A model generated the notes under the pieces. The model ran no database searches, was not told the origin of the DNA, and saw only the letters and a program-made list of their open reading frames with translations. A program made the translations under genes and the position numbers. Below, one piece after another: positions 9,221 through 17,419 of a stretch of DNA of 35,200 bases (positions within the stretch are counted from its first letter, which is position 1; every line of letters begins with the position of its first letter). Source of the DNA: Actinomycetota bacterium (GTDB lineage: Bacteria; Actinomycetota; Humimicrobiia; Humimicrobiales; Humimicrobiaceae); contig JAMDEN010000062.1 in NCBI GenBank assembly GCA_023487035.1, positions 1 through 35,200 of the forward strand, in the 5' to 3' direction.

Positions 9221-12028
9221 ATGTCAGAACTAACTTCATTTTTAGATGAGAGTTTTTCACTTAAAGGTAAAAATAAATACTATTATATTCGCAATAAGTA
9301 TAGAACTACCAGATGCTCATTTAATGAAATTTACAATTACTCTAGAAAATTAGCCTGCTTTTTAATCCAAAAGGGTGTCAAAAAAGGTGATAAGATAATA
9401 ATTAAAAGCCCAAATTCACCACAATGGGTAATAGCCTATATTGCATGCATTAAATTCGGATTTGTAATTGTCCCAATTGACTATAAGTCTGATTTTGATT
9501 TTGAAATTAAAATTATTAATCTGGTAAAACCTGAATTTATCTTTTATTCTTACGAGAATGAAACTTTTTATAAATTTACAAAATTTTTTAGTGAAAACAT
9601 TTTTTATAATGAATACAGCAACAATTTTGATAAGGACAATTTTGATAAGGATATAAATGAACAATCAGCTAATAAGTTTAATTATTCAGATTCTGAGTCA
9701 AAATCTAAAACAAAAAACAATTATTTAAAATTTGACATCAGGAAAATCGGGATATTATTGCTTGAAAATTTAGAAACAATCGTTAAGGATTTTGATTTTG
9801 GTGGAAGGTTTTATGAGGATTATTTGATTTTAGATAATAATTTAGCTGAAATAGTATTTACATCAGGTTCAACGGCGATACCAAAGGGAGTAATGCTGAC
9901 TCATAAAAATATCAGTTCTAATTTAAAAGCTGCTAAGCCCGTTATAGAAAGATGGAAAGGTGTTTTTAAGTTTATGATTAATCCCAAACTTTTAAGCCTT
10001 GTTCCATTAAGCCATATGTATGGTCAGGTAATAGGTATTTATATTCCATTAATGATAGGAAGTTCCGTTGTATTTCTAAATAGCATAAATCCAGAAGAAA
10101 TACTTAAAGCAATTAAAAAAGAAAAGATATGGATTTTAGGAGTTTTACCTAAGTTAGCCTCAATAATTAAAAATCACATAGTTAATAAATATAACCTTAA
10201 TTCAAAATCTTTTAAAAATAAGTACAAAAGGTTAAGAAATATTAAATGGTGGATTAGATTTCCTTTGTTTTCAGGTATAAAAATTAAAATAGGATGGAGA
10301 CTTGTAGCTATAATTTCTGGTGGTGCTGCCACTGATTTTGAAACAGAAGATTTTTTCAGATGTCTTGCTTATAGTTTTTTCCAGGGTTATGGACTTACTG
10401 AAACAGCTCCTTTAATTACTTTAACTGATCCATCAAAAAATAAGGAAGGTTCTGTTGGAAGTTTCTTAGATGGCCAACAAATAAAAATTGTTAATGGTGA
10501 AATATATATAAAAGGAGAAAATGTTACAAAGGGATATTATGAAATAGATACTAACAATGCTGGCAATAGGACTAGTGAAGCATTTAAGAATGGATGGTTT
10601 AGAACGGGAGATATAGCAGAAATTGATAAAGATGGCAATGTATTCATAAAAGGAAGAGTAGATGATTTAATTGTTCGCCCTGATGGGTTAAATATTTATC
10701 CTTATGATATTGAAAATGTTATTAAATCTACTTCTAATAAAATTAAAGATTGTGTAGTGTTGGGTATTACAAGAATAGATAAATTGAATGACGATGAAAT
10801 ATTCAGCCAAAGGAGCAGTCAGGAAATTCATGCAGTTTTACTACTTGATTTTAAGAATTATTCTGAAATTAGTGAAAAAGAAATAAATGAAATAATAAGA
10901 GAGTCAAATGATAAATTAAATCCTTACCAAAAAATTGATAGTTTCAGTACATGGCCCGAAAATGATTTTCCAAGAACTCCTACTCTAAAACCAAGAAAGA
11001 ATGAGATTAAGAAAATTGTTGTTGAAAGAATGAAAGCCCAGGAAGAATTTGGACCGATCGAAGAACAGAAAATTGAAAAAAAAGATTTTATTAAATCAGA
11101 AAAAGTAGATTTATATAATCTGATAAACTATGTTCATAAGGTTCAAAAAGATTATATTCAAGATGAGGCTAAACTGCAGGATGATTTAGGATTTGATTCG
11201 CTTGATATCATTGAGCTTACCAGTGCTATTGAAGAAAAATTTGATATAGATTCAGGCAGTTTAAATATAACAAAGGATACAAACTTAAAAGAACTAAAAA
11301 ATTTAATTAATAATCCTCCAAAAGAGGTTTATAAAATACCTTTTTACAACTTTCCATACAATATCATTTTTGTAATTCTAAGAACCATATTTCAGTATAT
11401 CTTATTTCCTTTTATCTCAATTTTATACAGGCGTAAATATGTTGGCAGAGAAAATTTAAAGCATTTAATACGTCCGACAATTTTTATTTCAAATCATGTT
11501 TCTCTAATAGATACTTTTGTTATTTTATATTCGCTTCCAATTAAAATCAGGTTAAAATTAACTACAGTAATGTCTATTGAGCATCATTTTTTAAATTATT
11601 TTAAGGGGACAGGTAATATTTTTAGAAGATTTTTTGAAGCAGTTGGCTTTTATCTTTTTATTTGCTTATTTTTAAATGTTGTTCCATTATCACGAACTCA
11701 TGGTTTTAAGCAAAGCCTTGAAAATATTGGAAGCCTTATTGATAAAGGCTGGAATATTTTAATATTTCCTGAAGGAGCAATTACTATTGGTGGAAATATA
11801 AAGGAATTTGAACCAGGGATTGGAATAATTGCCAAAGATATGAAAGTGCCAATAGTTCCAATAAGAATAGACGGGCTTCATGATATTTTGCATAATGGCA
11901 TTTTGCCCTTAGGACATTTCCCGAAAATTCCACTTGTAAAAATTAATTTTGGAAACCAAATCGGGAATTTAGAAGGAACTTATAAAGAAATAGCTGATAA
12001 ATTAAGAAATATTGTTTTAAAATTATAA
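9221..12028 (+). CDS. Acyl-activating enzyme / acyl carrier / acyltransferase (PlsC) fusion, Aas-like
   Basis: 935 residues with three domains. Residues about 1-610 are an AMP-binding (ANL) domain: TSGSTAIPKG at 214-223, GYGLTETAP from 389, GWFRTGD near 460, GRVDDLIV near 477, and a late NDFPRTPTLKPRK carrying the catalytic-lysine region. A low-complexity Asn/Asp/Ser insert lies near 125-170. Residues about 635-700 are an acyl carrier domain with the phosphopantetheine serine in GFDSLD (S660). After a hydrophobic segment, residues about 735-935 are a PlsC-type acyltransferase with NHVSLID (H759, D764), FPEGA near 850 and VPIVPIRIDG. It probably activates a fatty acid, loads it on its own carrier domain and acylates a lysophospholipid or glycerophosphate at the membrane. 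E. coli Aas has the acyltransferase first and no carrier domain. No clear ribosome binding site. Confidence 0.93.
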   Translation: MSELTSFLDESFSLKGKNKYYYIRNKYRTTRCSFNEIYNYSRKLACFLIQKGVKKGDKIIIKSPNSPQWVIAYIACIKFGFVIVPIDYKSDFDFEIKIINLVKPEFIFYSYENETFYKFTKFFSENIFYNEYSNNFDKDNFDKDINEQSANKFNYSDSESKSKTKNNYLKFDIRKIGILLLENLETIVKDFDFGGRFYEDYLILDNNLAEIVFTSGSTAIPKGVMLTHKNISSNLKAAKPVIERWKGVFKFMINPKLLSLVPLSHMYGQVIGIYIPLMIGSSVVFLNSINPEEILKAIKKEKIWILGVLPKLASIIKNHIVNKYNLNSKSFKNKYKRLRNIKWWIRFPLFSGIKIKIGWRLVAIISGGAATDFETEDFFRCLAYSFFQGYGLTETAPLITLTDPSKNKEGSVGSFLDGQQIKIVNGEIYIKGENVTKGYYEIDTNNAGNRTSEAFKNGWFRTGDIAEIDKDGNVFIKGRVDDLIVRPDGLNIYPYDIENVIKSTSNKIKDCVVLGITRIDKLNDDEIFSQRSSQEIHAVLLLDFKNYSEISEKEINEIIRESNDKLNPYQKIDSFSTWPENDFPRTPTLKPRKNEIKKIVVERMKAQEEFGPIEEQKIEKKDFIKSEKVDLYNLINYVHKVQKDYIQDEAKLQDDLGFDSLDIIELTSAIEEKFDIDSGSLNITKDTNLKELKNLINNPPKEVYKIPFYNFPYNIIFVILRTIFQYILFPFISILYRRKYVGRENLKHLIRPTIFISNHVSLIDTFVILYSLPIKIRLKLTTVMSIEHHFLNYFKGTGNIFRRFFEAVGFYLFICLFLNVVPLSRTHGFKQSLENIGSLIDKGWNILIFPEGAITIGGNIKEFEPGIGIIAKDMKVPIVPIRIDGLHDILHNGILPLGHFPKIPLVKINFGNQIGNLEGTYKEIADKLRNIVLKL

Positions 12029-12150
12029 TTTTTTAAAAAAATTTCAGGTAAAAAAATACATTTTAGAATTTTAAATATTCCTATTTAAAAATCTCATTAA
12101 AAGTAGTATAAGTTTTTATTTATATAAAATTAAAAATTAAGTTAGTCATT

Positions 12151-13395
12151 ATGAAAAATATTTTAAGATCTTTAAATCATAGAAATTACAGGTTATTTTT
12201 TAGTGGCCAATTAGTTTCACTTATCGGCACCTGGATGCAGCAGGTAGCTATGAGCTGGCTTGTATATCATTTAACTAGCTCAGCATTTATGCTAGGATTA
12301 ATTACTTTTTTTAGTCAAATACCTATTTTTTTACTTTCTCCATTTGCAGGTGTTTTTACAGATAGATGGAATAAACATAAAGCTTTAATAATTACTCAAA
12401 CATTTTCAATGATTCAAGCTTTTATAATTGCAATATTAACATTAACAGGGATTGTTCAAGTTTGGCATATTATCGTTTTAAGTTTAATGATTGGTTTTAT
12501 TAATGCATTTGACATGCCGATAAGACAAGCTTTTGTAATAGAAATGATTGAAGATAGAAAGGATCTTGGAAATGCTATTGCGTTAAATTCTTCAATGGTG
12601 AATGGGGCAAGATTATTTGGACCTGCTATTGCAGGTATTTTAGTATCAGCTGTTGGTGAGGGTATGTGCTTTTTAATAAATGGAATAAGTTTCATAGCAG
12701 TTATTGTGGCTTTGTTTTTTATGAGAATTAAAAAAGTTCAAATTAAAATAGAGATTAAAAATATATTTTTAGATTTAAAAGAAGGCTTTAAATATTCATT
12801 TGGATTTGCTGCAATAAGAGATGTACTTATTCTTATTGCAGTTATAAGTTTAATAGGAATGCCTTATACTGTTTTAATGCCTATTTTTGCGAAAGATATA
12901 TTAAAAGGCGGGTCAGATGTTTTAGGTTTTCTTATGGCATCTACTGGAGTAGGTGCTTTAATAGGTGGCATTTTTCTTGCTAATAAAAAAAGTGTAACTG
13001 GTTTAGGTAAAATAATGGCTATGTCTACAGCAATTTTTGGGATTACTCTTGTTATTTTTTCTTTGTCAAAAATTTTGTGGTTTTCAATCATAATATTACT
13101 ATTTGTTGGTTTTGGAATGATAACATTAATAGCTTCTACAAATACATTTCTTCAGACAATTACAGATGATGAAATGCGTGGTAGAGTAATGGGTTATTTT
13201 ACCATGGCATTTATAGGTATATCTCCATTTGGAAGTTTAATTTCAGGAGGAGTTGCCGATGCAATTGGTGCACCTTATACTTTAATGATTAGTGGTATTA
13301 TAGTTGTAATTTGTTCTATAATATTTTATATAAGACTTCCATTTTTAAGAAAACTTGTAAGGCCTGTTTACATAAAAAAAGGTATAATAAGCTAA
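12151..13395 (+). CDS. MFS transporter next to the Aas-like fusion
   Basis: 414 residues with about twelve hydrophobic helices. The start (LRSLNHRNYRLFFSGQLVSLIGTWMQQVAM) and the loop GVFTDRWNKHKAL are typical of the MFS_3/EntS-like branch of the major facilitator superfamily. The second half repeats the architecture with GVADAIGAP. It begins 122 bases after the acyltransferase fusion, in the same direction. In enterobacteria the lysophospholipid flippase LplT (also MFS) is encoded beside Aas, so a lipid-import role is possible. This is inference from context, since MFS_3 members also export drugs and siderophores. No ribosome binding site is obvious. Confidence 0.88.
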   Translation: MKNILRSLNHRNYRLFFSGQLVSLIGTWMQQVAMSWLVYHLTSSAFMLGLITFFSQIPIFLLSPFAGVFTDRWNKHKALIITQTFSMIQAFIIAILTLTGIVQVWHIIVLSLMIGFINAFDMPIRQAFVIEMIEDRKDLGNAIALNSSMVNGARLFGPAIAGILVSAVGEGMCFLINGISFIAVIVALFFMRIKKVQIKIEIKNIFLDLKEGFKYSFGFAAIRDVLILIAVISLIGMPYTVLMPIFAKDILKGGSDVLGFLMASTGVGALIGGIFLANKKSVTGLGKIMAMSTAIFGITLVIFSLSKILWFSIIILLFVGFGMITLIASTNTFLQTITDDEMRGRVMGYFTMAFIGISPFGSLISGGVADAIGAPYTLMISGIIVVICSIIFYIRLPFLRKLVRPVYIKKGIIS

Positions 13396-13627
13396 ATTAT
13401 AATTACCAAAGTCATTCAAGCTATAGCTTATTTTAATAACTTTTAAAAATTCTTTTAAAATAAGCTAATTAAAAAAATTTAATAAGTTGAATTATTAGTA
13501 GAGTTGTATTAGTATTTCACTTGATTTTTATTTTTAGTTATTTTAAGTTTTTTTAATAGTATTATTTTAAAAATTTAAAAATTATTTTTTATTTAAGATA
13601 TTTCAAAATTAAAAACAGGAGTTACTA

Positions 13628-14470
13628 ATGGTAAACACAAAGAACATCAGAAAGTCTATTTGTGAAATAGGAAAATTGCTTTATGATAGAGGATATATTG
13701 ATGCAAGTGGCGGTAATATTTCAGTTAGGGATGGCGATAAGGTATATTTAAGCCCCAGACAATCAGGGGAGCATCATCAGTGGAATATTGAAGAAGATTC
13801 CATAATAGTAACTGACATGTGTAAAGTTCCTATTATTGGTGATTTTAACAAAATAACTAGAGAATCGGTTAGCCATTATTATATTTATAATGCATTTCCA
13901 GAAGTAAAAGCAATTGTTCATGCTCATCCGCCATATATGATGGCTTTCGGGTCTGCTCATATGGATATTCCTGCTGTATCTGAAGGTACAAGATGTGTTA
14001 TAGGGACTTTACCTATAACAAATATTGAAGAATCAGTTCCAGGCTCAGCTCAACAAGCTGAAAGAGTTGTTGAAAATTTTAAACAAAGAAGAAAAATTGA
14101 CCCGGAATGCGGGCTAATTTGCAACATACCTTTTCATGGGGTTTTTTCAGCAGCCAGTGATTTAAATTATGCTTTTTTATATGTAGAAGTTTCTGAAATA
14201 AATTGCAAAATTTTAATTAACAGACAAATTATGTTTGGAAATGATCCGAGAGCAGATTTGTCAATTCATCATCAAATAACCAGAGAAGAAATAAATTCAA
14301 TATCACAGGATAAAGATGTTTGTGAAGTCGGATATAGATATAAAGATCCTTATGGAAATGAAGCTATTTATTTAGGCGAAGGACAAAAAAAACCCGTAGT
14401 TCCAAATGTTACACCTGATCTTGTAAGCAAAATAACTGAGGAAGTTCTAAAAAAGTTAAAAAACAGCTAA
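13628..14470 (+). CDS. Class II aldolase, L-fuculose-phosphate aldolase type
   Basis: 280 residues. The AraD/FucA fold cleaves a ketose 1-phosphate to dihydroxyacetone phosphate and an aldehyde using zinc. Visible motifs are DASGGNISVRDGDKVYLSP (phosphate-binding G-N-I-S region), catalytic Glu79 in the TRESVSHYYIYN helix, zinc ligands H98 and H100 in VHAHPP, and a third histidine H170 in PFHGVFSA. The typical family motif at this last site is NHG, with the Asn replaced here by Phe. About 60 residues longer than E. coli FucA (215 aa), with the extra mostly at the C-terminus. CAGGAG ribosome binding site 7 bases before ATG. It opens sugar module A and is followed by a DeoR-type regulator. Fuculose-, rhamnulose- or ribulose-phosphate substrates are all possible. 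Confidence 0.9.
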   Translation: MVNTKNIRKSICEIGKLLYDRGYIDASGGNISVRDGDKVYLSPRQSGEHHQWNIEEDSIIVTDMCKVPIIGDFNKITRESVSHYYIYNAFPEVKAIVHAHPPYMMAFGSAHMDIPAVSEGTRCVIGTLPITNIEESVPGSAQQAERVVENFKQRRKIDPECGLICNIPFHGVFSAASDLNYAFLYVEVSEINCKILINRQIMFGNDPRADLSIHHQITREEINSISQDKDVCEVGYRYKDPYGNEAIYLGEGQKKPVVPNVTPDLVSKITEEVLKKLKNS

Positions 14471-14545
14471 TTTATGAATAAATTATTTATTATGTTAATA
14501 AATTAATAAATATTTAAAAAATTAAAATAATTATAATAGAAATAT

Positions 14546-15322
14546 ATGAGAATTCCTGAAAAAAGAAGAATAGATATTAGAAATCTTATTTTGCAGGAAA
14601 AGACTGTAAGTGTTGAGAAAATTGCCAAACTTTTTAATATTTCTCCAATTACAGTTAGAAGGGATTTGGAAAAGCTACAAGAAAGAGGCTTGATTTCAAA
14701 AGTTCATGGTGGTGCAATTGTTAAAGATAATCTAATGTCTGAGCCTGTTTTTAAAGAAAGAATAAATCTTTATAAAGAAGAGAAAAAAAGAATTGCCGTT
14801 GAAGCAGCAAAAAGAATAAATGATGGTGATTCAATAATTATAGAATCAGGAAGTACTTGTCAGGGTCTGGTAAAGCACTTGATAAATAAAAATAATCTTA
14901 AAATTGCTACAGCAGGTATTTCAGTAGCAGAAGAATTATTGGAACTTTTAAATATTAAAAATGATTTTGAAATAAGTGTTTGTGGAGGAATTTTAAGAGC
15001 TGGTTCGAGCATTTATGTAGGACCTCATGCAGTAGGTTTTTTTAAAAGTATAAATGTAGATAAGTCTTTTATTGGAGCGGTTGCAATTTCAGTTGCTAAA
15101 GGTCTTTCTACAGCAACTCAGTTTGACGCTGAACTTGCAAAAGCGATAATTGATAGTGCAAGAGAGGTAATTTTGCTTGCAGACAGCTCAAAATTTGAAA
15201 CAGAATCTTACATAAATTTTATGCCATTAACTGGAATTAATGAAATTATTACTGATAATAAACTGGATATAAAAATTGTTGAAAAAATTAAAAAGCTTGG
15301 TGTAAAAATCACTTTGGTATAA
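14546..15322 (+). CDS. DeoR-family transcriptional regulator of sugar module A
   Basis: 258 residues, the standard DeoR length. Residues 1-55 form the winged helix-turn-helix: RRIDIRNLILQEKTVSVEKIAKLF, then the recognition helix SPITVRRDLEKLQERG and the KVHGGA signature. The C-terminal sensor domain resembles a ribose-5-phosphate-isomerase fold, with IIIESGSTCQGL and the DSSKF motif that contacts sugar phosphates. Such proteins are usually repressors released by a phosphorylated intermediate. A TATAAT at 14532-14537 lies only 8 bases before the ATG and there is no ribosome binding site, so a leaderless transcript is possible. The likely targets are the neighbouring aldolase, amidohydrolases and ABC importer genes. 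Confidence 0.95.
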   Translation: MRIPEKRRIDIRNLILQEKTVSVEKIAKLFNISPITVRRDLEKLQERGLISKVHGGAIVKDNLMSEPVFKERINLYKEEKKRIAVEAAKRINDGDSIIIESGSTCQGLVKHLINKNNLKIATAGISVAEELLELLNIKNDFEISVCGGILRAGSSIYVGPHAVGFFKSINVDKSFIGAVAISVAKGLSTATQFDAELAKAIIDSAREVILLADSSKFETESYINFMPLTGINEIITDNKLDIKIVEKIKKLGVKITLV

Positions 15323-15365
15323 TTAGTGTAAAGTTTAATAGAGATAAAAAATAATAAAATATAGA

Positions 15366-15395
15366 TATTAATAAGATAAAGTTATTAATAAGATA
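15366..15395 (+). repeat. 13-bp direct repeat between deoR-type and amidohydrolase genes
   Basis: TATTAATAAGATA occurs at 15366-15378 and again at 15383-15395, a 17-base period, in the leader of the next gene. It could be an operator, but the low complexity makes chance a real alternative. Confidence 0.3.
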
Positions 15396-15445
15396 TAGAT
15401 AATAATATTAGAAAAAATAAAGAGAAAAAATACAGGAAAATCGTA

Positions 15446-16267
15446 ATGACAGGTATGGAAAAAAATATTGAATTTTTTGATATAAATTTCTGGTTTGGTG
15501 AAAACTATATATCAAAAAAATACACATTACTGGAAGAAAATGCTGCTAAAATTCTCTTAAAAAGAAAAATAGAAAATAATGTTAATTTTACTTTAATTTC
15601 AAATTTTTTATCTTATTTTTATAGTCCTGCTGTTGGAAATGATTTAACTTCAGAGTTAATTAAAAAAGATGAATTTAAAGAAGCAGGAGCAGCAGGCACA
15701 TTACTTATGGAACATGAATGGTTTTATCATCCTGATGATTTTGAAAACTGGTTAATTAAAAGAAATAAAAGTGGTTTTAAACTTTTAAGGCTTTTTCCAA
15801 AAACACATAAGTATCCTTTTGAATTAAGTTTATTCGCACCTTTTTATGAAATTTTAAACTCTTATAATTTTCCTATAATGATTAGTATTGATGAGCTCGA
15901 TATTACTGGAAATAAAAATATAGAATGGGATAAAATAGCAGAGATTGCTGATATGTATGAAAATATGCCCATAATCATAGAAGGTGGTCAGTCAAAGGAA
16001 TTAATGTATAATTGTTTTTTGTTAGCCTTGCTCAATAATACTTCCAATGTTTACATTGAAACTCATAACTTACTGGGATTTAACCAGATTGAAGACCTTG
16101 CTGATTTTAAAGGCTCAGATAGATTAATTTTTGGAAGTTATTATCCGTTTTTTGATGATAACCTGGCTGTTTCCAGGATAATTAATAGTAATCTCGATGA
16201 TAAAGATAAGGCTAAAATTGCCTCAATTAATATAAAAAGAATTATTGATAATATTATTATTATTTAA
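15446..16267 (+). CDS. Amidohydrolase-fold protein lacking metal ligands (probable pseudoenzyme)
   Basis: 273 residues. The strand order parallels the metal-dependent amidohydrolase encoded just after it, but each metal position is changed. The first-strand D-x-H-x-H becomes FFDINFWFGE. The middle-strand LTHS becomes MISID. The LAHAGG strand becomes IIIEGGQ, and the final GTDMPW strand becomes FGSYYPFF. The lysine strand is kept (SGFKLLRLF). It may be a non-catalytic partner of the neighbour, a metal-free hydrolase, or a protein of related barrel fold with a new activity. AGGA lies 10 bases before the chosen ATG; a second ATG three codons later is less well placed. It lies 123 bases after the DeoR gene in sugar module A. 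Confidence 0.6.
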   Translation: MTGMEKNIEFFDINFWFGENYISKKYTLLEENAAKILLKRKIENNVNFTLISNFLSYFYSPAVGNDLTSELIKKDEFKEAGAAGTLLMEHEWFYHPDDFENWLIKRNKSGFKLLRLFPKTHKYPFELSLFAPFYEILNSYNFPIMISIDELDITGNKNIEWDKIAEIADMYENMPIIIEGGQSKELMYNCFLLALLNNTSNVYIETHNLLGFNQIEDLADFKGSDRLIFGSYYPFFDDNLAVSRIINSNLDDKDKAKIASINIKRIIDNIIII

Positions 16268-16325
16268 TTAAAACTTTAAAATATAAAAAAATATTAAAGA
16301 TATTAAATTAAAGTTTAGAAGTGAG

Positions 16326-16340
16326 TGGTGCAAAGCACCA
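16326..16340 (+). other. Small GC-rich hairpin before the amidohydrolase start
   Basis: TGGTGC and GCACCA pair perfectly around AAA, 18 bases before the next ATG. No T-run follows, so it is not a standard terminator. It would cover the region where a ribosome binding site is expected. Confidence 0.4.
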
Positions 16341-16358
16341 GATTTTAAGACATTGACT

Positions 16359-17165
16359 ATGGTTACAAATAATTTAGAAAATCTAATAAGGGATTTTATA
16401 ATAGTTGATACCCATGTTCATCTTGGTCCTTTATCAAATCTTTATATGCCTTCAGGCAGCAATAGCAATATAATAAAATTATTAAAAAAGTTTGGAGTTA
16501 AAAAGGCTATTTGTGCAACACACAGTTCTTTATCAACGGTAAACTATGGATCTGTTGGATTGCCTTCAATTTTAGAAGAATATAAGGATTTTCTGTATGG
16601 ATATTTTGTATTTAATCCTAATTTTGAAGAAATTTCTTTAAAAACTCTTGAAAATTATTTAAATAAAGATCTTATTGTTGGAGTGAAAATACATCCGTCA
16701 TGGCATTTTTGTTATCCTTTTGATAAAAAATATGAAAAGTTCTGGGATTTTATTACTGAAAGGCAGATTCCTGTTTTGACGCATAGCTGGAATCCCAATG
16801 TTCCAAATAAAGCGCAAAAATATTCTGATCCATTTTTCTTTGAAGATATAATTAAAAAACATCCCGGACTGAGGTTAATTCTTGCTCATGCAGGAGGTAG
16901 AGGAGAAATGTTATATAAAGTAATTTCATTACTTGAAAATTATACAAATCTTTATGTAGATTTTGCTGGAGATATTTTTGTTCCCGGCTTAATAGAAGAA
17001 TATGTAAAAAGAGTTGGTTCCCAAAGATTATTATTTGGAACTGATATGCCATGGGTTGATATAAGGTTTCAACTTGCTAATGTTATGAATCTTGATATTG
17101 ATGAAAATGATAAAAGAAATATTCTCGGGCTTAATGCAATAAAACTTTTTAATTTAAAAATTTAA
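16359..17165 (+). CDS. Metal-dependent amidohydrolase (amidohydrolase_2 type, possible sugar lactonase)
   Basis: About 268 residues from the ATG at 16359; the ORF track uses a TTG two codons earlier. All amidohydrolase metal or catalytic strands are present: IVDTHVHLG, VGVKIHPSWH, PVLTHSW, LILAHAGGRG and LLFGTDMPWVD, in the right order along a TIM barrel. The PF04909-type family includes L-fucono- and L-rhamnono-lactonases as well as decarboxylases such as LigW-type enzymes. Beside a fuculose-type aldolase, a short-chain dehydrogenase and a sugar importer, hydrolysis of a sugar lactone is the simplest guess. No ribosome binding site is visible; a hairpin sits just upstream. It follows the ligand-less paralogue by 91 bases and the two may form a pair. 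Confidence 0.85.
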   Translation: MVTNNLENLIRDFIIVDTHVHLGPLSNLYMPSGSNSNIIKLLKKFGVKKAICATHSSLSTVNYGSVGLPSILEEYKDFLYGYFVFNPNFEEISLKTLENYLNKDLIVGVKIHPSWHFCYPFDKKYEKFWDFITERQIPVLTHSWNPNVPNKAQKYSDPFFFEDIIKKHPGLRLILAHAGGRGEMLYKVISLLENYTNLYVDFAGDIFVPGLIEEYVKRVGSQRLLFGTDMPWVDIRFQLANVMNLDIDENDKRNILGLNAIKLFNLKI

Positions 17166-17295
17166 AAAAATTTTATTTAAGTATATGATTTTTTTAAAAT
17201 TTGATTTAATATACTGATTTATAAAATCAAATTTCAAAAAATTAAAAGAAATTAAAATACATTAAGAATTTAAACTTTTTTTTATTTTATTTAAT

Positions 17296-17310
17296 TAAAA
17301 AAACGTTTTT
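17296..17310. promoter_or_regulatory. Operator candidate before the ABC importer (second copy)
   Basis: TAAAAAAACGTTTTT is identical over 15 bases to the site at 5745-5759 before the URO-D-like gene. The remaining 17166-17419 spacer is A/T-rich; a TATAAT at 17344-17349 is the best -10 candidate, without a good -35. Confidence 0.45.
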
Positions 17311-17419
17311 AATAAATAAAAAAATTTTTGTACTTATTGTATTTATAATTTTAATCATAATAAATTTTTTTTAAACTTATCGATTATTAATTACTTATTA
17401 ACACATTAAAGGCAGTATA

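Noticed and set aside
12029-12150. Terminator in the A/T palindrome after the acyltransferase fusion
   Set aside because: The pairing is only A-tract with T-tract, which is expected by chance in this sequence and gives no stable stem.
13385-13440. AAGCTATAGCTT palindrome after the MFS gene as a terminator
   Set aside because: Short self-complementary stem with no proper loop and no T-run immediately after; too weak to call.
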